Origin: Streptomyces griseus subsp. griseus
Lineage (GTDB): Bacteria; Actinomycetota; Actinomycetes; Streptomycetales; Streptomycetaceae
DNA: 64,000 nt
Direction: 5' to 3'
Assembly: GCF_003610995.1 (NCBI RefSeq)
Contig: NZ_CP032543.1
Location: 6,448,001 to 6,512,000, forward strand
Positions 43,816 to 55,288 of the stretch are shown here, one piece after another. A program made the translations under genes and the position numbers. Within the stretch, counting starts at the first letter, position 1; each line of letters opens with the position of its first letter. The notes below the pieces were generated by a model that saw only the letters and a list, made by a program, of their open reading frames with translations, did not search any database and had not been told where the DNA came from.

Positions 43816-44870
43816 CCCCGCACCCGGGAGCGCCCCGGGAAACCGCGCCCCGCCCGTGGCAGACCGGCCCGGCGGGGGCCTCCAGGAGCGAGCCGACGCC
43901 TTCGGTATCTGACTTCCGGGGCGTTCGGGCCGGCACGGGGTGTGGGGCAGCGGGGGAGCCGCCCTGTTCGGTGGGTGGCTTCCCGAGCATGACGTCCGGC
44001 CCGCCGCACGGGACAGCGAGCGAGCCGCACGGGGCGCCGAGCGTGCCGACCGGCCCGGCGGGGGCCTCCCGGCGAGTGCCGACTCGTTCAGCGCGTGGCC
44101 TCCATAGCGTGCCGACGGGCCTGCCGCACCGGACACCGACCGTGCCGACCGGCCCGGCGCCTGACTCCCGAAGCGCGCCGCCCCGTTCAGCATCTGGCTC
44201 CGCGAGCACGCCGCCCGCTCCGCCGCACCGAGCACCGATCACGCCGACCGCCCCGGCGCACCGCACCCGTACCGTGCTGGCCGCGCTGGTGCTCGCCGTT
44301 CTCACCCTGGTTGGCGGTGCCTCCGCCGCAGGCGCCACGCTCCCCGTCGCTCTCGACAGCCTCGCGGCCGCCGCCGCGTACCCGCCGAAGGCCCCGGCGC
44401 CCACCCCGAAGACCGACCGTACCGCCCACCCCGGCGGCGGCCCCCACCAGGAGCTGCGGCGCACCCGCCCGGCCCCCAGCCCCGCCGGCCCCGGAACCGG
44501 TGGCCGCAACGCCCGCGACCAGCGGCCCGGCGCCGGCCACCCCCACGCCAGCCCCGCCCCGCCGCACGCCCAGAGCTTCCACGAGCGGTCGTCGGCTGCC
44601 GATTCGATGGCCCCGACCCCCCGGGCCGGCATCGGCCGGGGGCACCTCAGCGGCCATGCGCCCCCGCCGTCGTACGACTCGCTGCTTACCCGGCCACTCC
44701 GCCTGGTCGTGCCGTGCGGCCGGGCCGAGCGGGCCCCCGAGCCATCCTTCGCCACGCCCTCCGGCCGCCGGGGCGCCCTGCCCGGTGTCCGTGGTCCTCC
44801 GGGCACGAGCGCCGGTCACCCGACCGGTCACCGGTCCTGCTCTGCCGATCCGGCGTCGCGTCCTCGCTGA
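43812..44870 (+). CDS. Proline-rich single-pass membrane protein with repeats (hypothetical)
   Basis: A 352-residue frame whose GTG overlaps the MreB-like stop (GTGA). Residues 1-155 are Pro/Ser/Thr/Arg-rich and hold about three degenerate 32-40-residue repeats (SVPTGPAGAS, PTVPTGPAPDSRSA, PITPTAPAHRTRT). A hydrophobic segment, VLAALVLAVLTLVGGASAAGA, follows at about residues 157-177. The C-terminal part is again low-complexity. No known domain is recognised. The coupling, the membrane segment and in-frame repeats argue for a real gene, but open frames also exist on the other strand here, so confidence is moderate. Confidence 0.45.
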   Translation: MTPHPGAPRETAPRPWQTGPAGASRSEPTPSVSDFRGVRAGTGCGAAGEPPCSVGGFPSMTSGPPHGTASEPHGAPSVPTGPAGASRRVPTRSARGLHSVPTGLPHRTPTVPTGPAPDSRSAPPRSASGSASTPPAPPHRAPITPTAPAHRTRTVLAALVLAVLTLVGGASAAGATLPVALDSLAAAAAYPPKAPAPTPKTDRTAHPGGGPHQELRRTRPAPSPAGPGTGGRNARDQRPGAGHPHASPAPPHAQSFHERSSAADSMAPTPRAGIGRGHLSGHAPPPSYDSLLTRPLRLVVPCGRAERAPEPSFATPSGRRGALPGVRGPPGTSAGHPTGHRSCSADPASRPR

Positions 44871-44905
44871 GGTGAGGGCGGCCGACGCCCCACCGGAGGA
44901 TTTCC

Positions 44906-47230
<2,325 letters not shown>

Positions 47231-47250
47231 CCCCGAACGCGAGGAGACGT

Positions 47251-47287
47251 CCGTCCCCCTGCCCCGGGCTCCGGGGCAGGGGGACGG
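47251..47287. terminator. Strong bidirectional terminator
   Basis: CCGTCCCCCTGCCCCGG (47251-47267) pairs perfectly over 17 bp with CCGGGGCAGGGGGACGG (47271-47287), loop GCT. It lies between the convergent secDF and XRE stops and can serve both strands. Confidence 0.85.
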
Positions 47288-47293
47288 CGACGG

Positions 47294-48094
47294 TCACCGC
47301 AGGCGGTCGCGCAGATGGGCCGCGGTCTCCCGGTCCGCGGGCAGGAACGTCTCGATGGCCAGCTCCGCCACCGTCACGTCCATCGGGGTGTTGAACGTGG
47401 CGATCGAGGCGGTGAACGACAGCACACGGCCCCCGTGTTCGACCACCAGGGGCAGCGCGAACGACGGCCTACGCGCCCCGCCCCGGTCACCGTCATCCCG
47501 GCCCGCCACGGGGTAGGCGGCCACCTCCTCGTACAGTGCGCGCAGCTCCGGCGACCGTACGAGCGCGATCTGGCGCTCCATCTGCGCCAGCAGGTCCGCC
47601 CGCCACTCCGGCAGGTTCAGGATGCGCGGCGCGAGACCCGCCGGGTGGAGGGTGATCCGCACGGCGTTGAGCGGCGGCGTCAGCAGCTCCTCGGAGACCC
47701 CCTCCATGAGCAGGGCGATGCCCCGGTTGGCGGCCACCACGGTGTACGTGCCGTCGACGACGAGCGCGGGATAGGGCTCGTACCCCGCCAGCAGCCGGTC
47801 CAGCCCCTCGCGCACCGCCGCCATCGCGGGGGCGTCGAGGGGGGTCTGCGGGTAGCGGGGCGCGTAACCGGCGACCACCAGCAGGGCGTTGCGCTCCCGG
47901 ACGGGGATGTCCAGCTGCTCGGCCAGGCGCAGGACCATGTCCTCGCTGGGCCGCGAGCGGCCCGTCTCGATGAAGGAGATGTGGCGGGCCGAGGAGTCCG
48001 CGCGCAGCGCCAGATCCAGCTGGCTCATCCGCCGCCGCTCCCGCCAGCCGCGCAGCAGCGGCCCCACGCCCGTGTCGGGGGAGACAGTCGTCAC
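47294..48094 (-). CDS. XRE-family regulator with MmyB-like ligand domain
   Basis: A 266-residue protein. The HTH_31/XRE domain (about 10-75) reads WRERRRMSQLDLALRADSS then ISFIETGRSRPSEDMVLRLA. The MmyB-like domain follows (about 105-265: YPALVVDGTYTVVAANRGIALL, LAIETFLPADRETA), a PAS-like sensor fold found in actinobacterial regulators. The gene is divergent from the pterin dehydratase gene with 64 bp between starts, so that gene is the likely target. Genes of this type often regulate adjacent oxidoreductases. Confidence 0.92.
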   Translation of the reverse strand: MTTVSPDTGVGPLLRGWRERRRMSQLDLALRADSSARHISFIETGRSRPSEDMVLRLAEQLDIPVRERNALLVVAGYAPRYPQTPLDAPAMAAVREGLDRLLAGYEPYPALVVDGTYTVVAANRGIALLMEGVSEELLTPPLNAVRITLHPAGLAPRILNLPEWRADLLAQMERQIALVRSPELRALYEEVAAYPVAGRDDGDRGGARRPSFALPLVVEHGGRVLSFTASIATFNTPMDVTVAELAIETFLPADRETAAHLRDRLR

Positions 48095-48158
48095 GGGAAG
48101 ACCGTAACGTCACCTGTCCGGTCGCACGCCGACATCCGAGACCCACGGGAGCCGTTGC

Positions 48159-48464
48159 ATGTCCGCCGAACCGCTGTCGAAGACCGAGACCGAACACCGC
48201 CTGGAGTCGCTCCCCGGCTGGGCGCTGGAAGAGGACCGGATCACCCGGACCTACCGGCTGCCGTCGCACTTCGCCGCCGCCGCGCTCACCGTCCACATCG
48301 CGCAGATCCAGGACGGGCTGAACCACCACTCCGATCTGACGCTCGGGTACAACACCGTGGCCCTGTCCGTGCACACGCACGACGCGGGCGGCAAGGTCAC
48401 GGAGAAGGACGTGGAGCTGGCCGCCCGGATCGCGGCCGCCACACCGGCCCACGGCGCGGAGTAG
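48159..48464 (+). CDS. 4a-hydroxytetrahydrobiopterin dehydratase (PCD/DCoH)
   Basis: A 101-residue protein of the pterin-4a-carbinolamine dehydratase family: LPGWALEEDRITRTYRL, then GLNHHSDLTLGYNTVALSVHTH with the paired catalytic histidines (NHHSD) and VTEKDVELAARI. It regenerates dihydropterin after aromatic amino-acid hydroxylation or acts in cofactor repair. No hydroxylase is encoded nearby. It stands alone, divergent from the XRE regulator. Confidence 0.93.
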   Translation: MSAEPLSKTETEHRLESLPGWALEEDRITRTYRLPSHFAAAALTVHIAQIQDGLNHHSDLTLGYNTVALSVHTHDAGGKVTEKDVELAARIAAATPAHGAE

Positions 48465-48488
48465 CCGGAGTCAGGGGTACGGCGGCGG

Positions 48489-48528
48489 CCGGCCCGGCCC
48501 GGAGAGGAGGGCCCGCTCACCGGGCCGG
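48489..48528. terminator. Hairpin between convergent dehydratase and LysR genes
   Basis: CCGGCCCG (48489-48496) pairs with CGGGCCGG (48521-48528) around a 24-nt loop, in the 69-bp gap between the two stops. Confidence 0.4.
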
Positions 48529-48533
48529 GGCGC

Positions 48534-49496
48534 TCAGCTGACCAGCCCGAACCGCGGATTCCCGGCGAGCCACTGCGCGTAGACGGGGCTGCGGGACACG
48601 GCCTCCGCGTACGCCGCCCGGGTCTGCCCGGCCACCGTCACCGCCGCGGCGTCCGCGGCGGGGGAGTGCGGGTGCCAGCCCAGCAGGTGCCGCCAGCTGA
48701 GCGGCGCACCGGCGAGCGGCCGGGTCACCACTCCGGGCACCGGCGGGAACGTCGCCCGGCAGAGCCCGATCGCCCGTCCGACCTGCACCAGATGGACGAC
48801 GGACGAGGTGTCCGTCTCGTACACCGACACCGGGGTGAAACCGGCCCGCGCGCAGGCCGTGGCGAAACAGTCGGCGAAACAGCCGTCCCCCGGAACATCG
48901 GCCCAGCACTGGTCCGCCAGCGCGGCGAGGTCCAGCTCCCGTTCCCCGGCCAGCGGATGGCCCTCCGGCAGCATCACGAAGACCGGGTCCACCCCCACCA
49001 CCTCCCAGACCAGCCGTTCGGCCAGTGGGGGCGGGCTCTCGCCGCACGTGCCGATCAGCGCGAAGTCGAGGCGCCCGTCGATCGTCAGGGCGGCGATCTC
49101 GTCCACCGACCACGCGGTGTACGTGGAGACCGGCGCGGCCGGGTGCGCCGTGGCGATCCGGTCGACCAGACCGCCGAGCAGCGGGCCGTGCGTACCACCG
49201 AGCCGGAACCGCTCCAGCGGCCCGGTGGCGTTGGCGAAGCGCACGGCCTCCGCCTGGAGTTCGCTCACCGCGGGCAGCACCACCCGGGCCCGCTCCAGCA
49301 CCAGCTCACCGAGCGGAGTGGCACGGGCGCCCGTGTGATCCCGCTCGAAGAGCGTGCCGCCCAGGGCCTTCTCGATCCGCCGCAGCTGGGCACTGAGAGC
49401 GGGCTGGGCAAGGCCCAGCGTGGCGGCGGCCTTGGTAAGGCTTCCGGTGTCGGCGATGGCACGGACGGTTCTCAGATGGCGCAACTCCAGCTCCAT
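48534..49496 (-). CDS. LysR-family transcriptional regulator
   Basis: A 320-residue protein with the winged HTH at residues 4-65 (LRHLRTVRAIADTGSLTKAA, LAQPALSAQLRRIEKALG) and an effector domain (about 95-300: FALIGTCGESPPP, HLVQVGRAIGLCRATFP). Several cysteines occur in the effector domain (DQCWADVPGDGCFADCFATACA), which could allow redox or metal sensing; this is speculation. The 197-bp gap to the divergent methyltransferase makes that gene a possible target. Confidence 0.92.
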   Translation of the reverse strand: MELELRHLRTVRAIADTGSLTKAAATLGLAQPALSAQLRRIEKALGGTLFERDHTGARATPLGELVLERARVVLPAVSELQAEAVRFANATGPLERFRLGGTHGPLLGGLVDRIATAHPAAPVSTYTAWSVDEIAALTIDGRLDFALIGTCGESPPPLAERLVWEVVGVDPVFVMLPEGHPLAGERELDLAALADQCWADVPGDGCFADCFATACARAGFTPVSVYETDTSSVVHLVQVGRAIGLCRATFPPVPGVVTRPLAGAPLSWRHLLGWHPHSPAADAAAVTVAGQTRAAYAEAVSRSPVYAQWLAGNPRFGLVS

Positions 49497-49693
49497 AAAG
49501 GCAAGTTATGGCCCCTGGCCCGCCCGGGCAATATGTCGGTCACTCTTCGGTTCAGGCAATGTTTCCGGGCTGTACGTCCGGCCGGGGAGGGGCGGAGGCG
49601 TCTGCTCCGGTTCAGCGGGGCGGGCTGTCGCGGAAACTTGCCGGAGCGGCAACAGAACTTGCCCGTTCTCCGGCCTCCGGTGAGGGTGGTGCC

Positions 49694-50641
49694 ATGAGCA
49701 GCCACGCCGCACACGGCCACCACGACGCGCACGCCCCTGGAGCGCATACCCACGACGCGCACGCCCACAGCCATGGATCAGGCGCCGCGGGCGCGGGTAC
49801 GGAGTTCGACTGGGACGTCATGGGCCCGATGCTGGAGCAGGAGGCGGAACTCAACAGCGGCACCTACGAAGAGGCCGCCCGGTGGATCGCCGCCCTGCCG
49901 ACCGCGCCGACGGTCCGGCGGGTGCTGGACATCGGCAGCGGCCCCGGTGTCGTCACGTGTCTGCTGGCCGAGGTGTTCCCGGAGGCCGAGGTCGTCGCCG
50001 TGGACCCCACGCCCGCCCTGCTGGAGCGGACGGAGGCCCGCGCCCGGCGGCTCGGGCTGAGCGACCGCGTACAGACCCTGGAAGCCGAACTCCCTCAGGA
50101 AGCTCACCGGTTGGGCGAGGCCGACCTCATCTGGGCCGGTAACTCCCTGCACCACATGGGTGATCAGCGCGCCGCCCTCGCCGAATTCGCCGAACTCCTG
50201 CGCCCCGGAGGAACCGTGGCGCTCCTCGAAGGCGGGCTCCCCACCCGGCGGCTGCCCCGGGATCTCGGCATCGGGCGGCCTGGTCTGGAGGCCCGGATGG
50301 ACGCGGCCCTCGCCGCCCGGTTCGACCGGATGCGGACCGAACTGCCGGACGCCAAGCGGGAGGCCGAGGACTGGAGCGCCCTGATCGCGGCGGTCGGCCT
50401 GACCCCGCAGAGCACACGCAGCTTCCTGCTGGACCTGCCGGCCCCGCTCTCCGCGCCCGCCCGCGAGCATGTGGTCACCAAGCTGACCCGGGAGTACGAG
50501 GTCTTCGGCGAACTCCTGGACGCCGATGACCGCGCCGTACTGGAACGGCTGCTGGACCCCGAGGACCCGGCGGCGGTCCACCACCGGCCCGACGTCTACC
50601 TGCTCACCGCCCGCACGGTCCACCTCGGCCGCCGCGACTGA
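49694..50641 (+). CDS. Class I SAM methyltransferase with histidine-rich N-terminus
   Basis: A 315-residue protein. The first 30 residues hold ten or more histidines (SSHAAHGHHDAHAPGAHTHD), a possible metal-binding stretch. The methyltransferase core follows: VLDIGSGPGVVTCLLAEV (motif I), VAVDPTPALLERTE (motif II), ADLIWAGNSLHHMGDQRAAL (motif III) and LLRPGGTVALLEGG. The C-terminal about 110 residues are helical and specific to this group. The substrate is unknown. ATG 49694 lies behind GAGGGTGGTGCC, although the frame is open further upstream. Confidence 0.88.
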   Translation: MSSHAAHGHHDAHAPGAHTHDAHAHSHGSGAAGAGTEFDWDVMGPMLEQEAELNSGTYEEAARWIAALPTAPTVRRVLDIGSGPGVVTCLLAEVFPEAEVVAVDPTPALLERTEARARRLGLSDRVQTLEAELPQEAHRLGEADLIWAGNSLHHMGDQRAALAEFAELLRPGGTVALLEGGLPTRRLPRDLGIGRPGLEARMDAALAARFDRMRTELPDAKREAEDWSALIAAVGLTPQSTRSFLLDLPAPLSAPAREHVVTKLTREYEVFGELLDADDRAVLERLLDPEDPAAVHHRPDVYLLTARTVHLGRRD

Positions 50642-50666
50642 GACCTCCAGGCCGGGGGAGCCACCG

Positions 50667-51140
50667 TCAGGACGACGCCACCGGCTCCAACTCCCACCAC
50701 TGGAAAGGGGAGTCGGTGTCCTCCCACTGCTGGACCGTCCCGCCCTCCTCGGTGGAACGGTCGGCGACCTCCATGACGAGCCCGCTGATGAAGCTCACCA
50801 GCGTCACCGTGCCCGGCGCCTCCAGGTGCTGCTCGATCAGCCACTCCTGGGCGCCGAAGTTGTTGGCCTTCCACTGCTGGATACGGACGCCGTTCTCCGT
50901 GCCGGCGTTCGCGACGTCCAGCCGCTTCCCGCTGTGCGCGTTGACCAGGTGATGGAGGGCCGCGCCCTCGTGCACCGGGGACAGCCGCCACCGCTGGGCC
51001 GCCGACCCGTCGTCCTTGCCCTGCTGCACACGGGCACCGCTGCCCTTGGCGGCGCCGTACACCTCCAGCACCAGGCCGCTGCCGATATTGCGCAGACGGT
51101 ACGTGCCCGCCTCGACGACGGGCGCCGGATCGCTGCTCAT
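50667..51140 (-). CDS. Ricin-type beta-trefoil lectin domain protein (intracellular)
   Basis: A 157-residue protein that is a single beta-trefoil: TYRLRNIGSGLVLEVYGA, LVNAHSGKRLDVANAG and LVSFISGLVMEVADRS begin the three lobes, and QRWRL, QEWLI and QWWEL are the QxW-type ends. It probably binds galactose-type or other glycans. It has no signal peptide, unusual for CBM13-like lectins, so a cytoplasmic ligand or leaderless export is possible. Convergent with the methyltransferase. Confidence 0.9.
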   Translation of the reverse strand: MSSDPAPVVEAGTYRLRNIGSGLVLEVYGAAKGSGARVQQGKDDGSAAQRWRLSPVHEGAALHHLVNAHSGKRLDVANAGTENGVRIQQWKANNFGAQEWLIEQHLEAPGTVTLVSFISGLVMEVADRSTEEGGTVQQWEDTDSPFQWWELEPVASS

Positions 51141-51220
51141 CTCGCGTTCTCCCCCGGGGAGTCGATGGCCGAAGGCGCCCCCGCCGAGGGGACGGTGGGG
51201 GCGCCGGACGTACCTGACGC

Positions 51221-52057
51221 TCAGGCGCCGAGGTTGAACTCCGCCGGGTCCGGGCCGAGCCGCTTGCCCTCGTCCAGTGCCGCGAAGGCGGCGAGGTCGT
51301 CGGCGTCCAGCTCGAAACCGAACACGTCGATGTTCTCCTCGATCCGCGCCGGGGTCACGGACTTCGGGATCACGATGTTGCCGGTCTGCAGGTGCCAGCG
51401 CAGGACGGCCTGGGCGGGGGTGCGGCCGTGCTTCTGGGCGATGGCGACGACCGTCGGCACCTCCAGGAGGCCCTTGCCCTGGCCCAGCGGCGACCAGGCC
51501 TCGGTGGCGATGCCGTGCTCCGCGTGGAAGGCGCGCGCCTCGGTCTGCTGGAGCTGGGGGTGCAGCTCGATCTGGTTGAGGACGGGGACCACGGAGGTCT
51601 CGTCCAGCAGCCGCTTCAGGTGCTCGGGGTGGAAGTTCGACACACCGATCGCCTTGGCGCGGCCGTCGGCGTGGATCTTCTCCAACGCCCTGTACGTGTC
51701 GGTGTACGCGTCCTTGGCCGGGACCGGCCAGTGGATCAGATACAGGTCGACGTAGTCCAGGCCGAGCTTGTCCAGCGAGGCGTCGAAGGCGCGCAGCGTG
51801 CTGTCATGGCCCTGCTCGCTGTTCCACAGCTTCGTGGTGACGAAGAGCTCGTCACGGGCGACCCCGGAGGCGGCGATGGCCTTGCCGGTGCCCACCTCGT
51901 TCTCGTAGATCGCGGCGGTGTCGATGGACCGGTACCCGGACTCGATGGCCTTCGCGACCGCCTTCGCGGCCTCGTCGTCCGGCACCTGCCAGACACCGAA
52001 ACCGAGCTGCGGCATTCCGAGGCCGTTGTTGAGGGTGATGGAGGGGACCTGGCTCAC
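51221..52057 (-). CDS. Aldo/keto reductase (2,5-diketo-D-gluconate reductase type)
   Basis: A 278-residue (beta/alpha)8 oxidoreductase with the full tetrad: SIDTAAIYENEVGTG (Asp, Tyr), VTTKLWNSEQGHD (Lys) and LYLIHWPVPAKD (His). The NADPH-binding end is IVIPKSVTPARIEENIDVF. Length and motifs match AKR5-type reductases that reduce 2,5-diketogluconate, methylglyoxal or other carbonyls. It lies 99 bp downstream of the acyl-CoA synthetase stop on the same strand. Confidence 0.93.
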   Translation of the reverse strand: MSQVPSITLNNGLGMPQLGFGVWQVPDDEAAKAVAKAIESGYRSIDTAAIYENEVGTGKAIAASGVARDELFVTTKLWNSEQGHDSTLRAFDASLDKLGLDYVDLYLIHWPVPAKDAYTDTYRALEKIHADGRAKAIGVSNFHPEHLKRLLDETSVVPVLNQIELHPQLQQTEARAFHAEHGIATEAWSPLGQGKGLLEVPTVVAIAQKHGRTPAQAVLRWHLQTGNIVIPKSVTPARIEENIDVFGFELDADDLAAFAALDEGKRLGPDPAEFNLGA

Positions 52058-52156
52058 GAGCGGTCGATCCTTACGTTGTCGGTTGGTACTCCCGAGGAGA
52101 ACGAACGGGCGCTCCCGGGCATTCCCGCTCCATGATCCAGAGCTCGCGTGGGCCGG

Positions 52157-53980
52157 TCAGTGGTAGAGCGCGTCCACCTCTGCCTCGTAGGCCGTCTCGA
52201 TCGCCTTGCGCTTCAGCTTCAGCGAGGGGGTGAGCAGCCCGTGCTCCTCGGTGAACGGGTGGGCCAGAATCCGGAACGTACGGATCGACTCGGCCTGCGA
52301 CACCGCCGTGTTGGCGGCCACCACCGCCCGGCGGACCTCCATCTCCAGGTCCGGATCGCGCACCATCTCGGCGGGGCCCAGCGCCGTGCGGCCCTGCATG
52401 GTGAGCCAGTGCTCCACGGCCTCCTGGTCGACGGTGACCAGCGCCGCGATGTACGGGCGGTCGTTGCCGACGGCGATGCACTGGGCGACCAGGGGGTGGG
52501 CCCGCACCCGCTCCTCCAGGCCGGACGGCGACACGCTCTTGCCGCCGGACGTCACCAGGATCTCCTTCTTCCGCCCGGTGATCGTGAGATAGCCGTCCGC
52601 GTCCAGCGAACCGATGTCCCCGGTGGCCAGCCAGCCGTCCTCCATCGTGGCCCGGGTGGCCGCGGGGTTGCCCAGATAGCCGGAGAAGACGTTGGGGCCG
52701 TGCACCCACACCTCGCCGTCCTCCGCGATGTGCACCGACGTACCGGGGATGGGCAGACCGACCGTGCCGTACCGGGTGCGCTCGGGCGGGTTGGCGGTGG
52801 CCGCCGCGGTGGTCTCGGTCAGCCCGTACCCCTCGAAGACGCTCACCCCGGCGCCCGCGAAGAACAGGCCGAGCCGGCGGTTCATGCCCGAGCCGCCCGA
52901 CATCGCGTGCCGCACCCGGCCGCCCATCGCGTCGCGGACCTTCTTGTAGACGACCTTGTCGAAGAACTGGTGCTGCATCCGCAGCCCGGCCGACGGTCCG
53001 GGACCGAGGCCGAACGCCTTCCGCTCCAGCGCCTCCGCGTACTTCACCGCGATGTCGACCGCCTTGTCGAAGGGCCCGGACCGGCCCTCCGCCTCGGCCT
53101 TGCGCCGGGCGCCGTTGAAGACCTTCTCGAAGATGTACGGCACCGCCAGGATGAAGGTGGGCCGGAACGCCACCAGGTCCGGCATCAGGGCCTGTGCCGA
53201 GAGCTGCGGCTGGTGGCCGAGCTTGACCCGGCCCCGTACCGCCGCGATCTCCACCATCCGGCCGAAGACGTGCGCCAGCGGGAGGAAGAGCAGGGTGGCC
53301 GCCTCGTCGCCGGGCCGGGAGTGGAACACCGGCTCCCAGCGGGCGACCATCGTGTCGGCCTCGAACATGAAGCTCGCGTGGGTGATCACGCACCCCTTGG
53401 GGCGGCCCGTCGTGCCCGAGGTGTAGATCACCGTCGCCACGGACTCGGGCGTCACGGCGCGCCGGTGCCGGTGCACCACCTCGTCGTCGACCATCCCGCC
53501 CGCGGCGAACAGCTCGTCCACCGCACCGGCGTCCAGCTGCCACAGCCGCTTGAGGTGCGGCAGCCGGTCGATCACCGAACCGACGGTCATCGCGTGGTCC
53601 TCGTGTTCCACCATCACCGCCACCACCTCGGCGTCGTGCAGCATCCAGTGGACCTGCTCGGCCGACGAGGTCGGGTAGACGGGCACCGACTGCGCGCCCA
53701 CCGACCAGATCGCGAAGTCGAAGAGCGTCCACTCGTACCGGGTACGGGACATGAGGGCGACCCGGTCGCCGAACCGGACACCGTGCGCGATCAGCCCTTT
53801 GGCCAGCGCCAGCACCTCGTCGCGGAACGCCTCGGACGTCACATCCCGCCACTGCCCGCCCGCGTCCTTGCGGCCGAACGCGACCCGCTGGGGATCGTCC
53901 TCCGCGTAGGCGAAGACCGCATCGGCCAAACCGCCGACCTGGGGCGCCGCGGCCAGGGGTGGGACAGTGATTTCACGCAA
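52157..53980 (-). CDS. Long-chain fatty acyl-CoA synthetase (AMP-forming, FadD15-like)
   Basis: A 607-residue adenylate-forming enzyme: VIYTSGTTGRPKGCVITHAS (P-loop, A3), LPLAHVFGRMVEI, SGGSGMNRRLGLFFAGAGV, FEGYGLTETTAA (A5), WLATGDIGSLDADGYLTITG (A7/A8) and the C-terminal SLKLKRKAIETAYEAEV with the catalytic Lys. It activates long-chain fatty acids for degradation or lipid synthesis. TTG at 53980 was chosen because GGAG lies 7 nt upstream and gives REITVPPL at the N-terminus; a GTG at 54007 is in frame. The 298 bp upstream hold no recognised element. Confidence 0.94.
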   Translation of the reverse strand: MREITVPPLAAAPQVGGLADAVFAYAEDDPQRVAFGRKDAGGQWRDVTSEAFRDEVLALAKGLIAHGVRFGDRVALMSRTRYEWTLFDFAIWSVGAQSVPVYPTSSAEQVHWMLHDAEVVAVMVEHEDHAMTVGSVIDRLPHLKRLWQLDAGAVDELFAAGGMVDDEVVHRHRRAVTPESVATVIYTSGTTGRPKGCVITHASFMFEADTMVARWEPVFHSRPGDEAATLLFLPLAHVFGRMVEIAAVRGRVKLGHQPQLSAQALMPDLVAFRPTFILAVPYIFEKVFNGARRKAEAEGRSGPFDKAVDIAVKYAEALERKAFGLGPGPSAGLRMQHQFFDKVVYKKVRDAMGGRVRHAMSGGSGMNRRLGLFFAGAGVSVFEGYGLTETTAAATANPPERTRYGTVGLPIPGTSVHIAEDGEVWVHGPNVFSGYLGNPAATRATMEDGWLATGDIGSLDADGYLTITGRKKEILVTSGGKSVSPSGLEERVRAHPLVAQCIAVGNDRPYIAALVTVDQEAVEHWLTMQGRTALGPAEMVRDPDLEMEVRRAVVAANTAVSQAESIRTFRILAHPFTEEHGLLTPSLKLKRKAIETAYEAEVDALYH

Positions 53981-54278
53981 TGGCCTGCTCCTCGGGGCGC
54001 TCCGCACAGCGCCGCGACGCTACCCCAACCGGGGGCCGGGCGGGAGGGTCCGAACCCCGGGTAAAACGTGGCATTCGCAGAGGTCAACCGTCGAAATCCG
54101 GCCAGATGGGCAAGGCTCGGGCGCACTTCTGACGGAGGCGTAAGCGGCTCGCGGCCAAATCTCCACCGAATCCGACCGTGGTGATCATTCCGGATTCGCG
54201 CGGGTGTGCGGTGCTCTGTTCCGCTATCGAACTCTCTGTGCCGGAGGGTGCCGCTGGGTGCCGGAGAGCGCCGGCGGG

Positions 54279-55169
54279 TCAGTCGCCGCCACCCCGGTGC
54301 AGCCGGTCCCCGCCCGCCAGGATCGCCCCCGCCAGCGCGTCCGCCGCCTCCAGCGCCGCGCCCCTGCGGTCCCCGTGCAGCAGCACGAAGTCGACGCCGC
54401 CCGGCTCCGGCAGCCCCGCCCTGGCCGGAACCGGTACGAGCCCCGGCGGGATCAGCCCCCGCGAGTGCACCATCACGCCGAGCCCCGCCCGCGCCGCCGC
54501 GACCAGGGCGCTCAGGCTCGTACTCGTACAGGCGATCCGCCAGGACCGCCCGTGCTCCTCCAGCACCTCCAGCGCGCGGGCCCGGGTGATGCCCGGCGGC
54601 GGGAAGACGATGAGCGGCACCGGGCGTTCCGGGTCGATCCGCAGCCGGGGCGCGCCGATCCAGTCCAGCGCGTCCTGCCACACCAGCTCGCCGTGCGTGT
54701 CGCCGGTCCTCCGCTTCGCCAGCACCAGATCCAGCCGGCCCGCCTCCAGCCGGCGGTGCAGCGTCCCGGACAGCTCCACGGTGAGTTCCAGTTCGACCTC
54801 CGGATGGTCGCGGCGGAACGACTCCAGGATCTCCGGCAGCCGGGTCAGCACGAAGTCCTCCGAGGCGCCGAAGCGGAGCCGCCCGCGCAGCCGGGTGCCC
54901 GTGAAGAACGCCGCCGCCCGCTCGTGCGCCGCGAGGATCGTCCGGGCGAAGCCGAGCATCGCCTCGCCGGCCTCGGTCAGGTCGACCCGGTGGGTGTCCC
55001 GGGCGAACAGCTGCCGCCCGGTGGCCTCCTCCAGCCGCCGGACGTGCTGGCTGACCGTGGACTGCCTGATCCCGAGGCGGCGGGCGGCCTGGGTGAAGCT
55101 CAGGGTCTGGGCGACGGCGAGGAAGGTACGGAGCTGGGCGGGGTCGTAGGAGGTGTCCACGGACACCAC
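54279..55169 (-). CDS. LysR-family transcriptional regulator
   Basis: A 296-residue protein with the HTH LRTFLAVAQTLSFTQAARRL then GIRQSTVSQHVRRLE, and an effector domain (about 90-285). It is divergent from the SBF transporter gene. The 119-bp gap holds ATC-N9-GAT at 55183-55197, an imperfect LysR-type dyad (ATCGC/GTGAT arms), so it probably controls the transporter and itself. Start among tandem GTGs (55169, 55166 or 55160) is uncertain. Confidence 0.92.
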   Translation of the reverse strand: MVSVDTSYDPAQLRTFLAVAQTLSFTQAARRLGIRQSTVSQHVRRLEEATGRQLFARDTHRVDLTEAGEAMLGFARTILAAHERAAAFFTGTRLRGRLRFGASEDFVLTRLPEILESFRRDHPEVELELTVELSGTLHRRLEAGRLDLVLAKRRTGDTHGELVWQDALDWIGAPRLRIDPERPVPLIVFPPPGITRARALEVLEEHGRSWRIACTSTSLSALVAAARAGLGVMVHSRGLIPPGLVPVPARAGLPEPGGVDFVLLHGDRRGAALEAADALAGAILAGGDRLHRGGGD

Positions 55170-55288
55170 GCTAGACGCTCCTATCGCGTTATGTGATGAC
55201 AGTCAGAGCGGTATGAGGGATTCCCGATCGCCCGGCGGCGGGCAGGATGGTGGGGCACCCCAGCGAGCCGAAGAATCACGTGGAGCCC

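Noticed and set aside
42687..44235. Long minus-strand frames opposite the MreB-like and proline-rich genes
   Set aside because: No domain or ribosome site is visible, and the plus strand carries actin-fold motifs. The choice is less certain for 43812-44870.
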